Positions 26,294-34,798 of a stretch of 64,000 nt of DNA are shown here, one piece after another (position 1 is the first letter of the stretch; every line of letters starts with the position of its first letter). Below the pieces are notes generated by a model, which was given only the letters and a program-made list of their open reading frames with translations, was not told where the DNA came from and made no database searches. The stretch lies in contig NZ_VUKF01000001.1 in assembly GCF_009193185.1 (NCBI RefSeq), positions 124,001 through 188,000 on the forward strand, read 5' to 3'. The translations under genes were made by a program, and so were the position numbers. Origin of the DNA: Georgenia thermotolerans (GTDB lineage: Bacteria; Actinomycetota; Actinomycetes; Actinomycetales; Actinomycetaceae).

Positions 26294-27889
26294 TCACGTG
26301 TCCAGGCGCCGGTAGTGGTGGCTGGTCTGCAGGTCCAGCTCGCGCAGCACGGCGTCGACCGCCTCGGGGTCCACCCCCGGCTCCCCGCGCATGCGCAGCA
26401 CCTCGGCCCTCGCCGCGGCCAGGGCGCCGTTGCGGCGCCGCTCGATCTCCTCGCGCCGGTGCACCGCCTCCCTGACGCGCTCGGCGTACTCGGCCGGGTA
26501 CTCCTCGGCCGGGCCGGGCAGCGCCTCGTCGAGCCGGGCGAGGTCGACCCGGATGCGGGTGGCCTCGTCCTCGGACAGCTCGCCGTCCCCGAGGTTGTGC
26601 AGGTGCTCGGCCGCCGCCCGCTTCGCGCGCTGGGCCACCCGCTGCTCGGCGAGGTTCTCCTCGTCCCCCTCCTTGACCACGCCGAGCGCCCGGACCAGCG
26701 CCCGCAGCGTGAACGCCGGCAGGATCAGGGTGACCACGAGGACCGCGACGGCGGTGACGACGAGCTGGTCGTAGCCGGGCAGGGGCGTGCCGTCCGGCAG
26801 GGCGCGCGGGATGGCCAGGGCGAGGGCGAGCGTGGCGAGCCCGCGCATGCCGCACCAGGTCATCACGAGCGCCTCGCGGCCGGTGCGCGGGGCCAGCCAC
26901 CGGCGGCCGGACCGGCGCACGGCGAGCACCGACAGCGTCATCCACGCCGCCCGGACCACGACGACGACGCCGCAGACCGCTGCCGCCGTCCCCAGGAGGC
27001 GTCCGAGCGAGGCCTCGGAGGTGTCGAGGATGTAGCGCAGCTCGACGCCGATCAGGCCGAACGCCATGCCGGTGACGAGCAGCTCGACGACGTCCCAGAA
27101 CGCCTTGCCCGTCAGCCGGTCCTCGACGGCGTCGACCTGCTGGGCGCTGCCCATCTGCAGCGCCGCGACGACCACCGCGATGACCCCGGAGACGCCGAGC
27201 TCCTCGGCGATGAGGTACACGGCGAAGGGCAGCACGAGGCGCAGGGCGTTGCGGGCGGCGACCAGGGTGAGGTGGGTGGTCAGCCAGTCGGCCACCCAGG
27301 CGACGACGAGGCCGAGCAGCCCGGCCAGCACCAGGCCGACGACGAAGTCCAGCACCACCCGCGGCCCGAGCTCGGTGTGGTTGGCGAGGCTGCCGACGGC
27401 GGCGTGGAAGACGACGATCGCGACGGCGTCGTTGAACAGCCCCTCGCTCTGCAGGGCCGAGACGATGCGCCGCGGGATGCCCAGCGGGCCGGCGACCGCC
27501 TCGGCCGCGATGGGGTCGGGCGGGGCGACCGCCGCGGCGATGGCCACCGCGGCGGCCACGGACACCCCCGGGACGAGCGCCGCGACCGTGCCCGCGACGG
27601 CCGCGATGGTGACCACCGTGAGGAGCAGGGCGAGGCCGACGACGGCGCGCCAGCGGGCGCGGAACATCGCCCACGAGGTGCGCTGGGCGGCGGCGAAGAG
27701 CAGCGGCGGAAGGAACAGCGGGAGGATGAGGTCCTCGCTGATCGGCACCTCCTGGGCGACCGGCAGCAGACTGCCGACGGCGGCGAGGACCACCATGAGC
27801 GCCGGCCAGGGCAGGCGCAGCCGCTCCCCCAGCCCCACCAGCAACACCGAGGCCAGCGCGAGCGCGACCAGGATCGCGAGGGCATCCAC
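26294..27889 (-). CDS. CPA1-family Na+/H+ antiporter
   Basis: A 531-residue transporter with about 12 hydrophobic helices in residues 1-390 and a 140-residue cytosolic tail rich in Arg, Glu and Ala. The pore motif AAVAPPDPIAAEAV and the SEGLFNDAVAIVVFH block with the ion-binding Asp are typical of bacterial NhaP/Nhe-like exchangers. The GTG at 27889 gives a normal N-terminus beginning VDALAIL; longer frames upstream lack hydrophobic family character. It is convergent with the FHA-ABC gene (30 bp apart) and divergent from the repeat-protein operon. Confidence 0.9.
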   Translation of the reverse strand: MDALAILVALALASVLLVGLGERLRLPWPALMVVLAAVGSLLPVAQEVPISEDLILPLFLPPLLFAAAQRTSWAMFRARWRAVVGLALLLTVVTIAAVAGTVAALVPGVSVAAAVAIAAAVAPPDPIAAEAVAGPLGIPRRIVSALQSEGLFNDAVAIVVFHAAVGSLANHTELGPRVVLDFVVGLVLAGLLGLVVAWVADWLTTHLTLVAARNALRLVLPFAVYLIAEELGVSGVIAVVVAALQMGSAQQVDAVEDRLTGKAFWDVVELLVTGMAFGLIGVELRYILDTSEASLGRLLGTAAAVCGVVVVVRAAWMTLSVLAVRRSGRRWLAPRTGREALVMTWCGMRGLATLALALAIPRALPDGTPLPGYDQLVVTAVAVLVVTLILPAFTLRALVRALGVVKEGDEENLAEQRVAQRAKRAAAEHLHNLGDGELSEDEATRIRVDLARLDEALPGPAEEYPAEYAERVREAVHRREEIERRRNGALAAARAEVLRMRGEPGVDPEAVDAVLRELDLQTSHHYRRLDT

Positions 27890-28043
27890 CTCGTCACGAT
27901 GGCCACACGGGCCACCGAGCGCACGCCGAACTGCCGCCCGGCTCCGCTTGCGGGCACCGGCGACCCCTGCCACTTTGTTGAGCGGTTTTCCGATTATCTC
28001 GGGCGCAGAAGCCTGAGCACCTCACGCTGGGAGGAGCGCGACG

Positions 28044-28724
28044 ATGAACGACGAGGAACTCACCCCGCTGTCGGAGGGCGAGCTGGCGGCCGAGGCCGGC
28101 GCCGCACTGCCCGACAAGGAGGTCATCAGCCTGCTGGACCTCAACGCCGACCTGGACCTGGGCCTCGACGCCGCCGCCCCCATCGACCTTGCTGTGGCGG
28201 CGAACGCCAACGTCGCGGCCCCGATCGACGCCGCCGTCGGTGCCAACGTCCTCTCGTCCGGGTCGGAGGCGCAGGCCCTGGCGGACCAGGGCGTCATCAT
28301 CGACCAGGGCATCACCGGCGAGGCCGTGGCCGAGGGCGTCCAGGACAGCACGATCGACCAGGCCGCCGACGGAACGGGCGGGGACGCCACGGACGGCTCC
28401 GACGGCGCCACGGACGACACCGGAACCACCACGCCGTCGGACACGGAGGCGACGGACCCCACCGACACCGGGTCGGTCCTGGACGGGGACCTGCTCGACG
28501 TGGACGTCGACCTGGCCGCCGACCTCGACCTGGCCGCCCCCATCGGCGGCGCGGTGGCCGCGAACGCCAACGTCGCCGCCCCGATCGACGCCGCCGTCGC
28601 GGCGAACGTCGGCTCGGTGGACTCCGACGCGACCGCCATCGCCCAGCAGGACGCGATCATCACCCAGGACATCGACGCCGACGCCGAGGCCACGATCGAC
28701 CAGAGCTCGCAGATCGAGCAGTAG
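28044..28724 (+). CDS. Acidic, internally duplicated polypeptide with leader-like N-terminus
   Basis: A 226-residue, very acidic protein without signal peptide or membrane helix. The N-terminal 34 residues (LSEGELAAEAGAALPDKEV, then ISLLDLN) resemble leader regions of small exported peptides in Actinobacteria that carry an LPDREVMSL-like motif. Then come two copies of an about 78-residue module (about 30-107 and 147-226), each with a core NANVAAPIDAAV.ANV followed by a Gln/Asp-rich end (IAQQDAIITQDIDA in copy 2). They are joined by an Asp/Thr/Gly linker (about 108-146). The ATG follows GGGAGGAG. The next gene, 6 bp away, encodes a PqqD-domain/M50 membrane metalloprotease, so this is probably its substrate. 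I cannot name a family. Confidence 0.82.
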   Translation: MNDEELTPLSEGELAAEAGAALPDKEVISLLDLNADLDLGLDAAAPIDLAVAANANVAAPIDAAVGANVLSSGSEAQALADQGVIIDQGITGEAVAEGVQDSTIDQAADGTGGDATDGSDGATDDTGTTTPSDTEATDPTDTGSVLDGDLLDVDVDLAADLDLAAPIGGAVAANANVAAPIDAAVAANVGSVDSDATAIAQQDAIITQDIDADAEATIDQSSQIEQ

Positions 28725-28730
28725 GCCCGC

Positions 28731-31217
28731 GTGAGCTCGATCGACGCGGCCGGCACCTCGCCGGGCGACACGGCCACGCGACCCCCGGCGCCGGGCGCGC
28801 CACCTGCGATGCCGGGCGCGCCGGTCCGGGCGCGCGGCGTCGAGCTGCTCGGCGAGGTGGCCGGCTCCGGCTACCGCCAGCCGCCGGCCCTGGTCCGGCG
28901 GTCCGACGGGCAGGTCGTCCAGCTGACGAAGCTGCTCTACCTCGTGCTGGCGGCGGTCGACGGCGTGCGCACCCCGGAGGGCATCGCCGAGCTCGTCGGG
29001 CGCCAGGTCCGCCGGGCGGTCACGGCGGAGAACGTGCAGGCGCTGTGCGACCGGCTCCGCACCCTCGGCCTGCTCAGGCGGGCGGACGGGTCCGAGCCCG
29101 AGCTCAGGCGGGCCAACCCGTTGCTCGCGCTGCGCTTCAAGTACGTCGTCTCGGACCCGGAGGCGACGAACCGGCTCACCGCGCCGTTCGCCGCGCTGTT
29201 CGCGCCGGTGGTGGTCGCCCTGGTCTGCCTGGCCTTCGCGGCGGTCTGCGCGTGGCTGCTGCTGGAGAAGGGCCTGGGCTCGGCGACCCACCATGCGTTC
29301 GACCGGCCCGGGCTGCTGCTGCTCGTCTTCGTCCTGACGGTGATCTCGGCCGGGTTCCACGAGATCGGGCACGCGGCCGCCGCCCGCTACGGCGGCGCCC
29401 GGCCCGGTGCCATGGGCGCCGGGCTCTACCTGATCTGGCCCGCCTTCTACACCGACGTCACCGACAGCTACCGGCTCGGACGGGCCGGCCGGGTGCGGAC
29501 CGACCTGGGCGGGCTGTACTTCAACGCGGTCATCGCCGTGCTGATGTTCGGGGCGTGGAGGGTGAGCGGGTGGGACGCCATCCTGCTGATCATCGCGACC
29601 CAGGTGCTGCAGATGCTGCGCCAGCTCGCGCCCCTCGTCCGGTTCGACGGGTACCACGTCCTCGCCGATCTCACCGGGGTCCCGGACCTGTACCGCCGGA
29701 TCCGGCCGACGCTGCTGGCCCTGCTGCCCGGACGGCGGGCCGACCCCGAGGCCCGGGCGCTCCGGCCGTGGGCGCGCGCGGTGGTGACCGCGTGGGTGGT
29801 GGTGGTCGTCCCGGTGCTGCTGGGCACGCTCGTGCTGATGGTCCTCGCCCTGCCGCGGCTGCTCGGGACGGCGGCGCACAGCCTGCGCGAGCAGGCGGGC
29901 CTGCTCGGTCAGCATCTGGGTGACGGCGACGTGGCGGGCGCGTTGGTCCGCCTGCTGGCCGTGGTGGCCATCGCCGTCCCGGTGCTCGGCGTCGTCTACC
30001 TCCTGGCGCGCACCGTTCGCCAGGTGCTGCAGCGCGTCTGGCGCGGCACCGCGGGCCGGCCCGGACGGCGCGCCCTCGCCGCCGCGGCGGCGCTCCTGGC
30101 GGCGGGCGGGCTGGCCTGGGCGTGGTGGCCGACGCCGGGCGCCTACCGGCCGGTGCAGGCGTACGAGCGCGGTGCCCTCCAGGACGCCCTGCCGGCGGCG
30201 CTGCTGGAGCGGCTGCCCGTCGCCCTGGACCGGGGCACGCCGACGGGCCTCGTGGAGGGAAGGCCCGGCCGCGCCCAGGTCGTCTGGCCCTCCGACACCT
30301 CCCTGCCCGCCGCGGACGCCCCCGAGCTCGCCGTCGTCCTCGTCCCGCGGGCCGATGGCGACCCGGCAGCGCAGCCGCCGGATGCAGGAACGTCCGCCGA
30401 GCCGGCGTGGGTCTTCCCGTTCGACCGGCCGCTGCCGCCCGAGGAGGGCGACAACCAGGCCCTCGCCGTCAACACCGAGGACGGCGGCACGCTCTACGAC
30501 GTCGCCTTCGCCCTCGTCTGGGCCGACGACGACACCGTCCTGAACACGAACGAGGCCTACGCGCTGGCCAGCTGCACCGACTGCACGACGGTGGCGGTCG
30601 CGTTCCAGGTGGTGCTGGTCGTCGGTCAGGCGGACGTCGTGGTCCCGCAGAACCTCTCCGCGGCCGTGAACTACAGCTGCGTCGAGTGCGTCACCTACGC
30701 ACTGGCCACCCAGCTCGTCATCACCCTCGACGGCCCCGTGCAGGACTCGACCGGCGCCCGGCTCGCCGCGCTGTGGTCGGAGATGCAGGAGTTCGGCAGA
30801 TCGATCCAGGACGTGCCGTTGGCGGAGCTGCAGGCCCGGCTCACCGCCTACGAGGCGCAGATCCTCGAGATCCTGCGCGAGGATCCCACAGCGCGGCCCG
30901 CCGCGGAGGCGCCCACGCCCGGCGGGACGGCGTCGCCGGGCGGCGCGCAGAGCCCGGAGGCGACACCGACGGCGACCCCGGGCGAGCCGGCATCCACGCC
31001 GTCGTCGACCCCCACCGGAGGCACGACGGAGAAAGCCTCACCGAGCGCACCGGCCACGTCCGCCACCCCCACGGCCGACCCGACGGGGAGCGCCACACCG
31101 TCGCCCACGCCCACGCCGTCCGGGGACTCCACGCCGACACCAACGCCTTCCGGCACCGGCACCCCCGAACCCACCCCGACCGGAAAGACCGACCCCACAT
31201 CCACCAGCGCCGGCTGA
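28731..31217 (+). CDS. PqqD-like domain fused to M50 membrane metalloprotease and exported Cys-containing domain
   Basis: An 828-residue protein. Residues about 35-120 form a PqqD-like winged helix of the kind that binds peptide leaders. Several membrane helices follow; the zinc site is HEIGH (210-214) with the third ligand probably Asp306 in VRFDGYHVLADL, both inside the membrane region, as in M50 peptide zinc metalloproteases. After a helix near 445-467 comes an outside domain (about 470-715) with two CxxC pairs, CTDC (615-618) and CVEC (650-653), around a hydrophobic stretch of Val and Ala. The last 110 residues are Pro/Thr/Ser-rich, like a wall-spanning stalk. GTG start, coupled to the repeat-protein gene. 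Confidence 0.9.
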   Translation: MSSIDAAGTSPGDTATRPPAPGAPPAMPGAPVRARGVELLGEVAGSGYRQPPALVRRSDGQVVQLTKLLYLVLAAVDGVRTPEGIAELVGRQVRRAVTAENVQALCDRLRTLGLLRRADGSEPELRRANPLLALRFKYVVSDPEATNRLTAPFAALFAPVVVALVCLAFAAVCAWLLLEKGLGSATHHAFDRPGLLLLVFVLTVISAGFHEIGHAAAARYGGARPGAMGAGLYLIWPAFYTDVTDSYRLGRAGRVRTDLGGLYFNAVIAVLMFGAWRVSGWDAILLIIATQVLQMLRQLAPLVRFDGYHVLADLTGVPDLYRRIRPTLLALLPGRRADPEARALRPWARAVVTAWVVVVVPVLLGTLVLMVLALPRLLGTAAHSLREQAGLLGQHLGDGDVAGALVRLLAVVAIAVPVLGVVYLLARTVRQVLQRVWRGTAGRPGRRALAAAAALLAAGGLAWAWWPTPGAYRPVQAYERGALQDALPAALLERLPVALDRGTPTGLVEGRPGRAQVVWPSDTSLPAADAPELAVVLVPRADGDPAAQPPDAGTSAEPAWVFPFDRPLPPEEGDNQALAVNTEDGGTLYDVAFALVWADDDTVLNTNEAYALASCTDCTTVAVAFQVVLVVGQADVVVPQNLSAAVNYSCVECVTYALATQLVITLDGPVQDSTGARLAALWSEMQEFGRSIQDVPLAELQARLTAYEAQILEILREDPTARPAAEAPTPGGTASPGGAQSPEATPTATPGEPASTPSSTPTGGTTEKASPSAPATSATPTADPTGSATPSPTPTPSGDSTPTPTPSGTGTPEPTPTGKTDPTSTSAG

Positions 31218-31246
31218 GCGGGTGGCTGCACCACCCCGGCCGCTGC

Positions 31247-31636
31247 TCAGAACGGCACCCCGCAGCGCAGCAGGACGTTGGCGTAGGGCGTCGCCTCGCC
31301 CGTGCGCACGAACAGCTTCGCCCCGGCCGAGGCGGCCTTGAAGTCCTCGTGGCTCAGCGCCGCCGGCTCCCCGAACCGGGCGGTGACCAGCGCCAGCGCG
31401 TCGGGGTTGGCCACCTTGATCTCGGAGGCCACGGTGGCCTGCTCGACGACGAGCTCGGCGGCCACGGCGTCGACGACCTGGGCGAAGCTCGGCACGCCGA
31501 AGGTCAGCGCGAGGTCGACCACGGGCACCCCGGCCGGGCGGGGCAGCCCGCAGTCGCCGATCACCACGAGGTCGGTGTGGCCCAGCCGCGCCAGCGCGGC
31601 GGCGAGCTCGGCGTTGAGGATGCCGGTCCTCTTCAC
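31247..31636 (-). CDS. rbsD: D-ribose pyranase
   Basis: A 129-residue enzyme that converts beta-pyranose to beta-furanose ribose so that ribokinase can use it. The start MKRTGILNAELAAALARLGHTD, the VIGDCGLPRP block with the catalytic His/Asp pair region, and the C-terminal EATPYANVLLRCGV are diagnostic. The GTG start overlaps the rbsK stop (GTGA) and AGGAGG lies 4 nt upstream, so the two are translationally coupled. It is the last gene of the ribose operon and converges with the M50 gene 29 bp away. Confidence 0.95.
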   Translation of the reverse strand: MKRTGILNAELAAALARLGHTDLVVIGDCGLPRPAGVPVVDLALTFGVPSFAQVVDAVAAELVVEQATVASEIKVANPDALALVTARFGEPAALSHEDFKAASAGAKLFVRTGEATPYANVLLRCGVPF

Positions 31637-32541
31637 CGCACCTCCTCCCGCGCCGGGTAGGAGGCCTGCGCGCCGCGCCGGCCCACCGCGACCGCGGCGA
31701 CGTCGGTGGCCCGCTCGACGGCGGTGCGCAGGTCGCGCCCGTCGGCCAGCTCCACCGCGAGCGCCCCGACGAACGCGTCGCCCGCGCCGGTGGTGTCCAC
31801 CGCGGTGACCTTCCGGGCGGGCACATGGCCGGGTTCGGCGCCGCGCGCGGCGAGCACCGCGCCGTCGGCCCCGAGGGTGAGGACGACCGAGCGCGGGCCG
31901 AGGTCGAGCAGCGCGACCGCGGTGGCCGCCGCGCCGCCGGGCTCGGCGGCCGCGGCCGGGACGCCGCCGAGCAGGAACGCCGCCTCGGACTCGTTGACCA
32001 CCAGCGGGTCCGCGGCCGCGAGCACCTCCGGCGGCAGCGCCGCGGCCGGGGCGGCGTTGAGGATGACCCGGACCCCGGCCGCGTGCGCCGTCGTCGCCGC
32101 GTGCGCCACCGTGGCGAGCGGGATCTCGAGCTGGAGGACCATGACGGCGGCGCCCGCCCACGCCGCCCGGCTCTCCTCGACCAGCTCCTCGGTGACCCGC
32201 CGGTTGGCCGAGGGCGAGACGATGATGGAGTTCTCGCCGTCGGGCGTGAGCAGGATGATCGCGTTGCCGCTGGCGCCGGGCACGGTGCGCAGGTGGGTGA
32301 CGTCCACCCCGGCGTCGGTCAGGGAGCGGCGCAGCAGCTCGCCGTAGCCGTCGTCGCCCACGCAGCCGACGAAGGCGACGTCGCCGCCGAGCCGGCCGGC
32401 CGCGACCGCCTGGTTGGCCCCCTTGCCGCCGGGGGTGACGACGAGGTCGGAGCCGAGCACGGTCTCCCCCGCCGCCGGCCGGTGGTCGATGTCGAGGACG
32501 AGGTCGGCATTGGCCGAGCCGATGACGACGATCCTGGGCAC
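31633..32541 (-). CDS. rbsK: Ribokinase
   Basis: A 302-residue PfkB-family kinase that makes ribose 5-phosphate. Signatures are GSANADLVLDIDHRPAAGET and GGKGANQAVAAGRLGG at the N-terminus, the ATP-site stretch VLTLGADGAV, and DTTGAGDAFVGAL with the catalytic Asp. The GTG at 32541 follows GGGAGGAG by 6 nt; an upstream ATG at 32574 lies inside the neighbouring repeat array and is not used. Between this gene and rbsB are two opposed 19-bp-period repeat arrays. Confidence 0.96.
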   Translation of the reverse strand: MPRIVVIGSANADLVLDIDHRPAAGETVLGSDLVVTPGGKGANQAVAAGRLGGDVAFVGCVGDDGYGELLRRSLTDAGVDVTHLRTVPGASGNAIILLTPDGENSIIVSPSANRRVTEELVEESRAAWAGAAVMVLQLEIPLATVAHAATTAHAAGVRVILNAAPAAALPPEVLAAADPLVVNESEAAFLLGGVPAAAAEPGGAAATAVALLDLGPRSVVLTLGADGAVLAARGAEPGHVPARKVTAVDTTGAGDAFVGALAVELADGRDLRTAVERATDVAAVAVGRRGAQASYPAREEVR

Positions 32542-32557
32542 TACGGGCTCCTCCCTT

Positions 32558-32614
32558 GGAGTGCGAGACGTCAACTGCGTCGCGAGGCGTCAAGTGCGTC
32601 CCGAGACGTCACGT
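32558..32614 (-). repeat. 19-bp-period repeat array, left arm
   Basis: Three units on the minus strand. Whole units are 32577-32595 (ACTTGACGCCTCGCGACGC read on the minus strand) and 32596-32614; the third occupies 32558-32576 next to the rbsK ribosome binding site. Opposed to the array at 32686-32742, so the two can pair as one large stem. Confidence 0.8.
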
Positions 32615-32685
32615 TCGGCGCCCGGTCCCGTCACCACGCCCCACGCCTCGCGGTGTGGCACGCCAGCGGTGGCGGCCCGCGCACC

Positions 32686-32742
32686 ACTTGACGCCTCACG
32701 CACTACTTGACGCCTCACGCACTACTTGACGTCTCACGCTAG
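32686..32742 (+). repeat. 19-bp-period repeat array, right arm
   Basis: Three units at 32686-32704, 32705-32723 (both ACTTGACGCCTCACGCACT) and 32724-32742. It begins 10 bp beyond the rbsB stop codon. Same unit as at 14231-14287. The 71 bp between the two arms is GC-rich with no other signal. Confidence 0.85.
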
Positions 32743-32751
32743 GCGGGGTGG

Positions 32752-33762
32752 TCACATGCTCGGCGAGGCGGACGGAGACATGCTCGGGCTGCTGCCGGCG
32801 GTCCCGGACAGCGACTCCTTGGTCATGACCACCACGGGCACGGAGATGGTCTTGTCCACGCCCTCGCCCTTGATGAGCTTGATCGCCGAGTCCACCGCCG
32901 TCTTGCCCAGCTCCTCGGGCTGCTGGGCGATCGTGGCGTACATCGTCCCGGCCTTGACCGCCGCCTGGGCGTCCGGGGTGCCGTCGAAGCCGACGACGAA
33001 GACGTCCTTGCCGGCCCGTGCGCCGAGCGCCTGGACGGCGCCGAGGGCCATCTCGTCGTTCTGCGCGAAGACGCCGGTGACGTCGGGGTGGGCCTGCATG
33101 AGGTTGGTGGTAACGTCCAGGCCCTTGGTGCGGTCGAAGTCGGCCGGCTGGGTGGCCACGACCTCGATGTTCGGGTACTTCTTGATGCCCTCGTCGAAGC
33201 CCTGCCCGCGCTCGCGGGAGGCGGAGGTGCCCGCCACGCCCTGCAGCACGATGATCTTCCCCTTCTCGCCGATGGCCTTGGCGAGCTGGTCGGCGGCCAT
33301 CCGTCCGCCGTCGACGTTGTCGGAGGCGACGAAGGAGTTGACCTCGGCGCCGTTGACGGCCCGGTCCACCGCGACCACCGGGATCTTCGAGCTGACCAGC
33401 GGGGCGATCATGGGCCCGGCGGCGTCGGAGTCGACGGGGTTGATGACCACGGCGTTGAGCTGCTGGGTCTGGAAGTTCTGGATCTGGTTGGCCTGCTGCG
33501 TGGCGTCGTCACGGGCGTCGGTGACCGTGAGCTTCACGCCGGCGGCGTCGGCGGCCTTCTGCGCGCCGTCGCGCAGCGAGACGAAGAACGGGTTGTTCAG
33601 CGTGGACAGGGCCAGGCCGACGCTCTGCCCGCCCGACGTCCCCGCGGTGCCGCCGGTGTTGGCGTTGGTGTTGGGGTTGCCGGAGTTCTGGTTGCCGCAC
33701 GCGGCCAGGGCGAGCGCGGCGGCCGCCGCGAGGGCGGCGAGCTGGGCGAGGGGCTTGCGCAT
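32752..33762 (-). CDS. rbsB: Ribose ABC transporter, substrate-binding lipoprotein
   Basis: A 336-residue periplasmic-binding-type protein. The N-terminus is a lipoprotein signal (lipobox LAAC, Cys22) followed by an Asn/Gly/Thr linker, so it is held on the outer face of the membrane. The core (VGLALSTLNNPFFVSLRDGAQ, VVINPVDSDAAGPMI, VDRAVNGAEVNSFVASDNVDGG) is the RbsB type-1 sugar-binding fold. A short Ser/Pro/Met tail at the C-terminus is unusual. It follows the permease gene by 58 bp. Confidence 0.93.
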   Translation of the reverse strand: MRKPLAQLAALAAAAALALAACGNQNSGNPNTNANTGGTAGTSGGQSVGLALSTLNNPFFVSLRDGAQKAADAAGVKLTVTDARDDATQQANQIQNFQTQQLNAVVINPVDSDAAGPMIAPLVSSKIPVVAVDRAVNGAEVNSFVASDNVDGGRMAADQLAKAIGEKGKIIVLQGVAGTSASRERGQGFDEGIKKYPNIEVVATQPADFDRTKGLDVTTNLMQAHPDVTGVFAQNDEMALGAVQALGARAGKDVFVVGFDGTPDAQAAVKAGTMYATIAQQPEELGKTAVDSAIKLIKGEGVDKTISVPVVVMTKESLSGTAGSSPSMSPSASPSM

Positions 33763-33820
33763 CTGGGTCGATCCTTTCGTCGGGCCGGGCCGTTCCGGCC
33801 GGTGACGGGTCCCGCCGTCG

Positions 33821-34798
33821 TCAGGCGCGACGACGGCGGAGGGTGTCGGACAGCACGGCGAGGGCGATGACCACGCCGATGGCGACCTGCTGCCAGAAGG
33901 AGGAGACGTTCAGGAGGTTCAGGCCGTTGCGGATGACGGCGAGCACCAGGGCGCCGACGAACGTGCCGAACGCCCGGCCCTGCCCGCCGGCGAGACTGGC
34001 GCCGCCGATGACGACGGCGGCGATGGAGTCCAGCTCATACCCGGTGGCGGCCTGCGGCTGACCGGAGGCGAGCCGGCCGGCCAGGACCAGGCCGGCGACG
34101 GCGGAGTACAGCCCCGCCAGGGAGAAGATGACCAGCTGCTGGCGGCGCACGTTGATCCCGGACAGGCGCGCCGCCTCCTCGTTGCCGCCGATGGCGTACA
34201 TCGCCCGGCCGGTGTAGGTGCGGTTGAGGATGAACGCCGCGAGCAGGCCGAAGACGATCATGATGACCACCGGCACCGGCAGCCACCCGCCGATCGTCTG
34301 CCCGAGCGCGGCGACCTCCGGGGGCTGGTTCAGCGGCACGCCGCCGGAGAGGACGAGGGCCAGGCCGCGGGCGATGGAGAGCATGGCCAGGGTGGCGATG
34401 AACGCCGGCAGCCGGCCGTAGGCCACGAGGACGCCGCTGACCAGCCCGCAGGCGATACCGGTGAGCACGCCCAGGATGATGGCGAGCACGGGGTTCACGC
34501 CCATCGTGCTGGCCGTGTAGCCCGTGACGATGCCGCCCAGCGCGGCCACCGACCCCACCGACAGGTCGATGCCGGCCGAGACGATGACGAAGGTCTGCCC
34601 GAAGGCCAGGATCGCCACGACGGCGGCCTGCACGCCGATGTTGAGCAGGTTCTGGGGGCTGAGGAACACCGGGCTGAGGAAGGCCAGGATGATCCCGAGC
34701 AGCACGAGGGCGACCAGGGCGCCGTTCTGGCCGAGCAGCCCCTGGGCGCGGGCGCCGAGGGTGCCCGCGCGCGGGCGGGCGGCGGTCTCAGTGGACAC
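33821..34798 (-). CDS. rbsC: Ribose ABC transporter, permease
   Basis: A 325-residue inner membrane permease with about ten hydrophobic helices. The family loop TLAMLSIARGLALVLSGG and the C-terminal block SIAAVVIGGASLAGGQGRAFGT, where the EAA-like loop contacts the ATPase, are typical of the RbsC/BPD_transp_2 group. The start codon overlaps the rbsA 3' end by 11 bp, indicating coupled translation. Confidence 0.95.
   Translation of the reverse strand: MSTETAARPRAGTLGARAQGLLGQNGALVALVLLGIILAFLSPVFLSPQNLLNIGVQAAVVAILAFGQTFVIVSAGIDLSVGSVAALGGIVTGYTASTMGVNPVLAIILGVLTGIACGLVSGVLVAYGRLPAFIATLAMLSIARGLALVLSGGVPLNQPPEVAALGQTIGGWLPVPVVIMIVFGLLAAFILNRTYTGRAMYAIGGNEEAARLSGINVRRQQLVIFSLAGLYSAVAGLVLAGRLASGQPQAATGYELDSIAAVVIGGASLAGGQGRAFGTFVGALVLAVIRNGLNLLNVSSFWQQVAIGVVIALAVLSDTLRRRRA

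Noticed and set aside
22639-26475. A 1278-residue open frame across the kinase and FHA-ABC genes
   Set aside because: It is rich in Arg, Pro and Gly in the way of a shifted high-GC frame and has no domain. The overlapping frames encode clear kinase, FHA and ABC motifs.
26315-29923. A 1202-residue plus-strand frame
   Set aside because: It is antisense to the Na+/H+ antiporter and out of frame with the repeat protein and M50 gene, both of which have family motifs.
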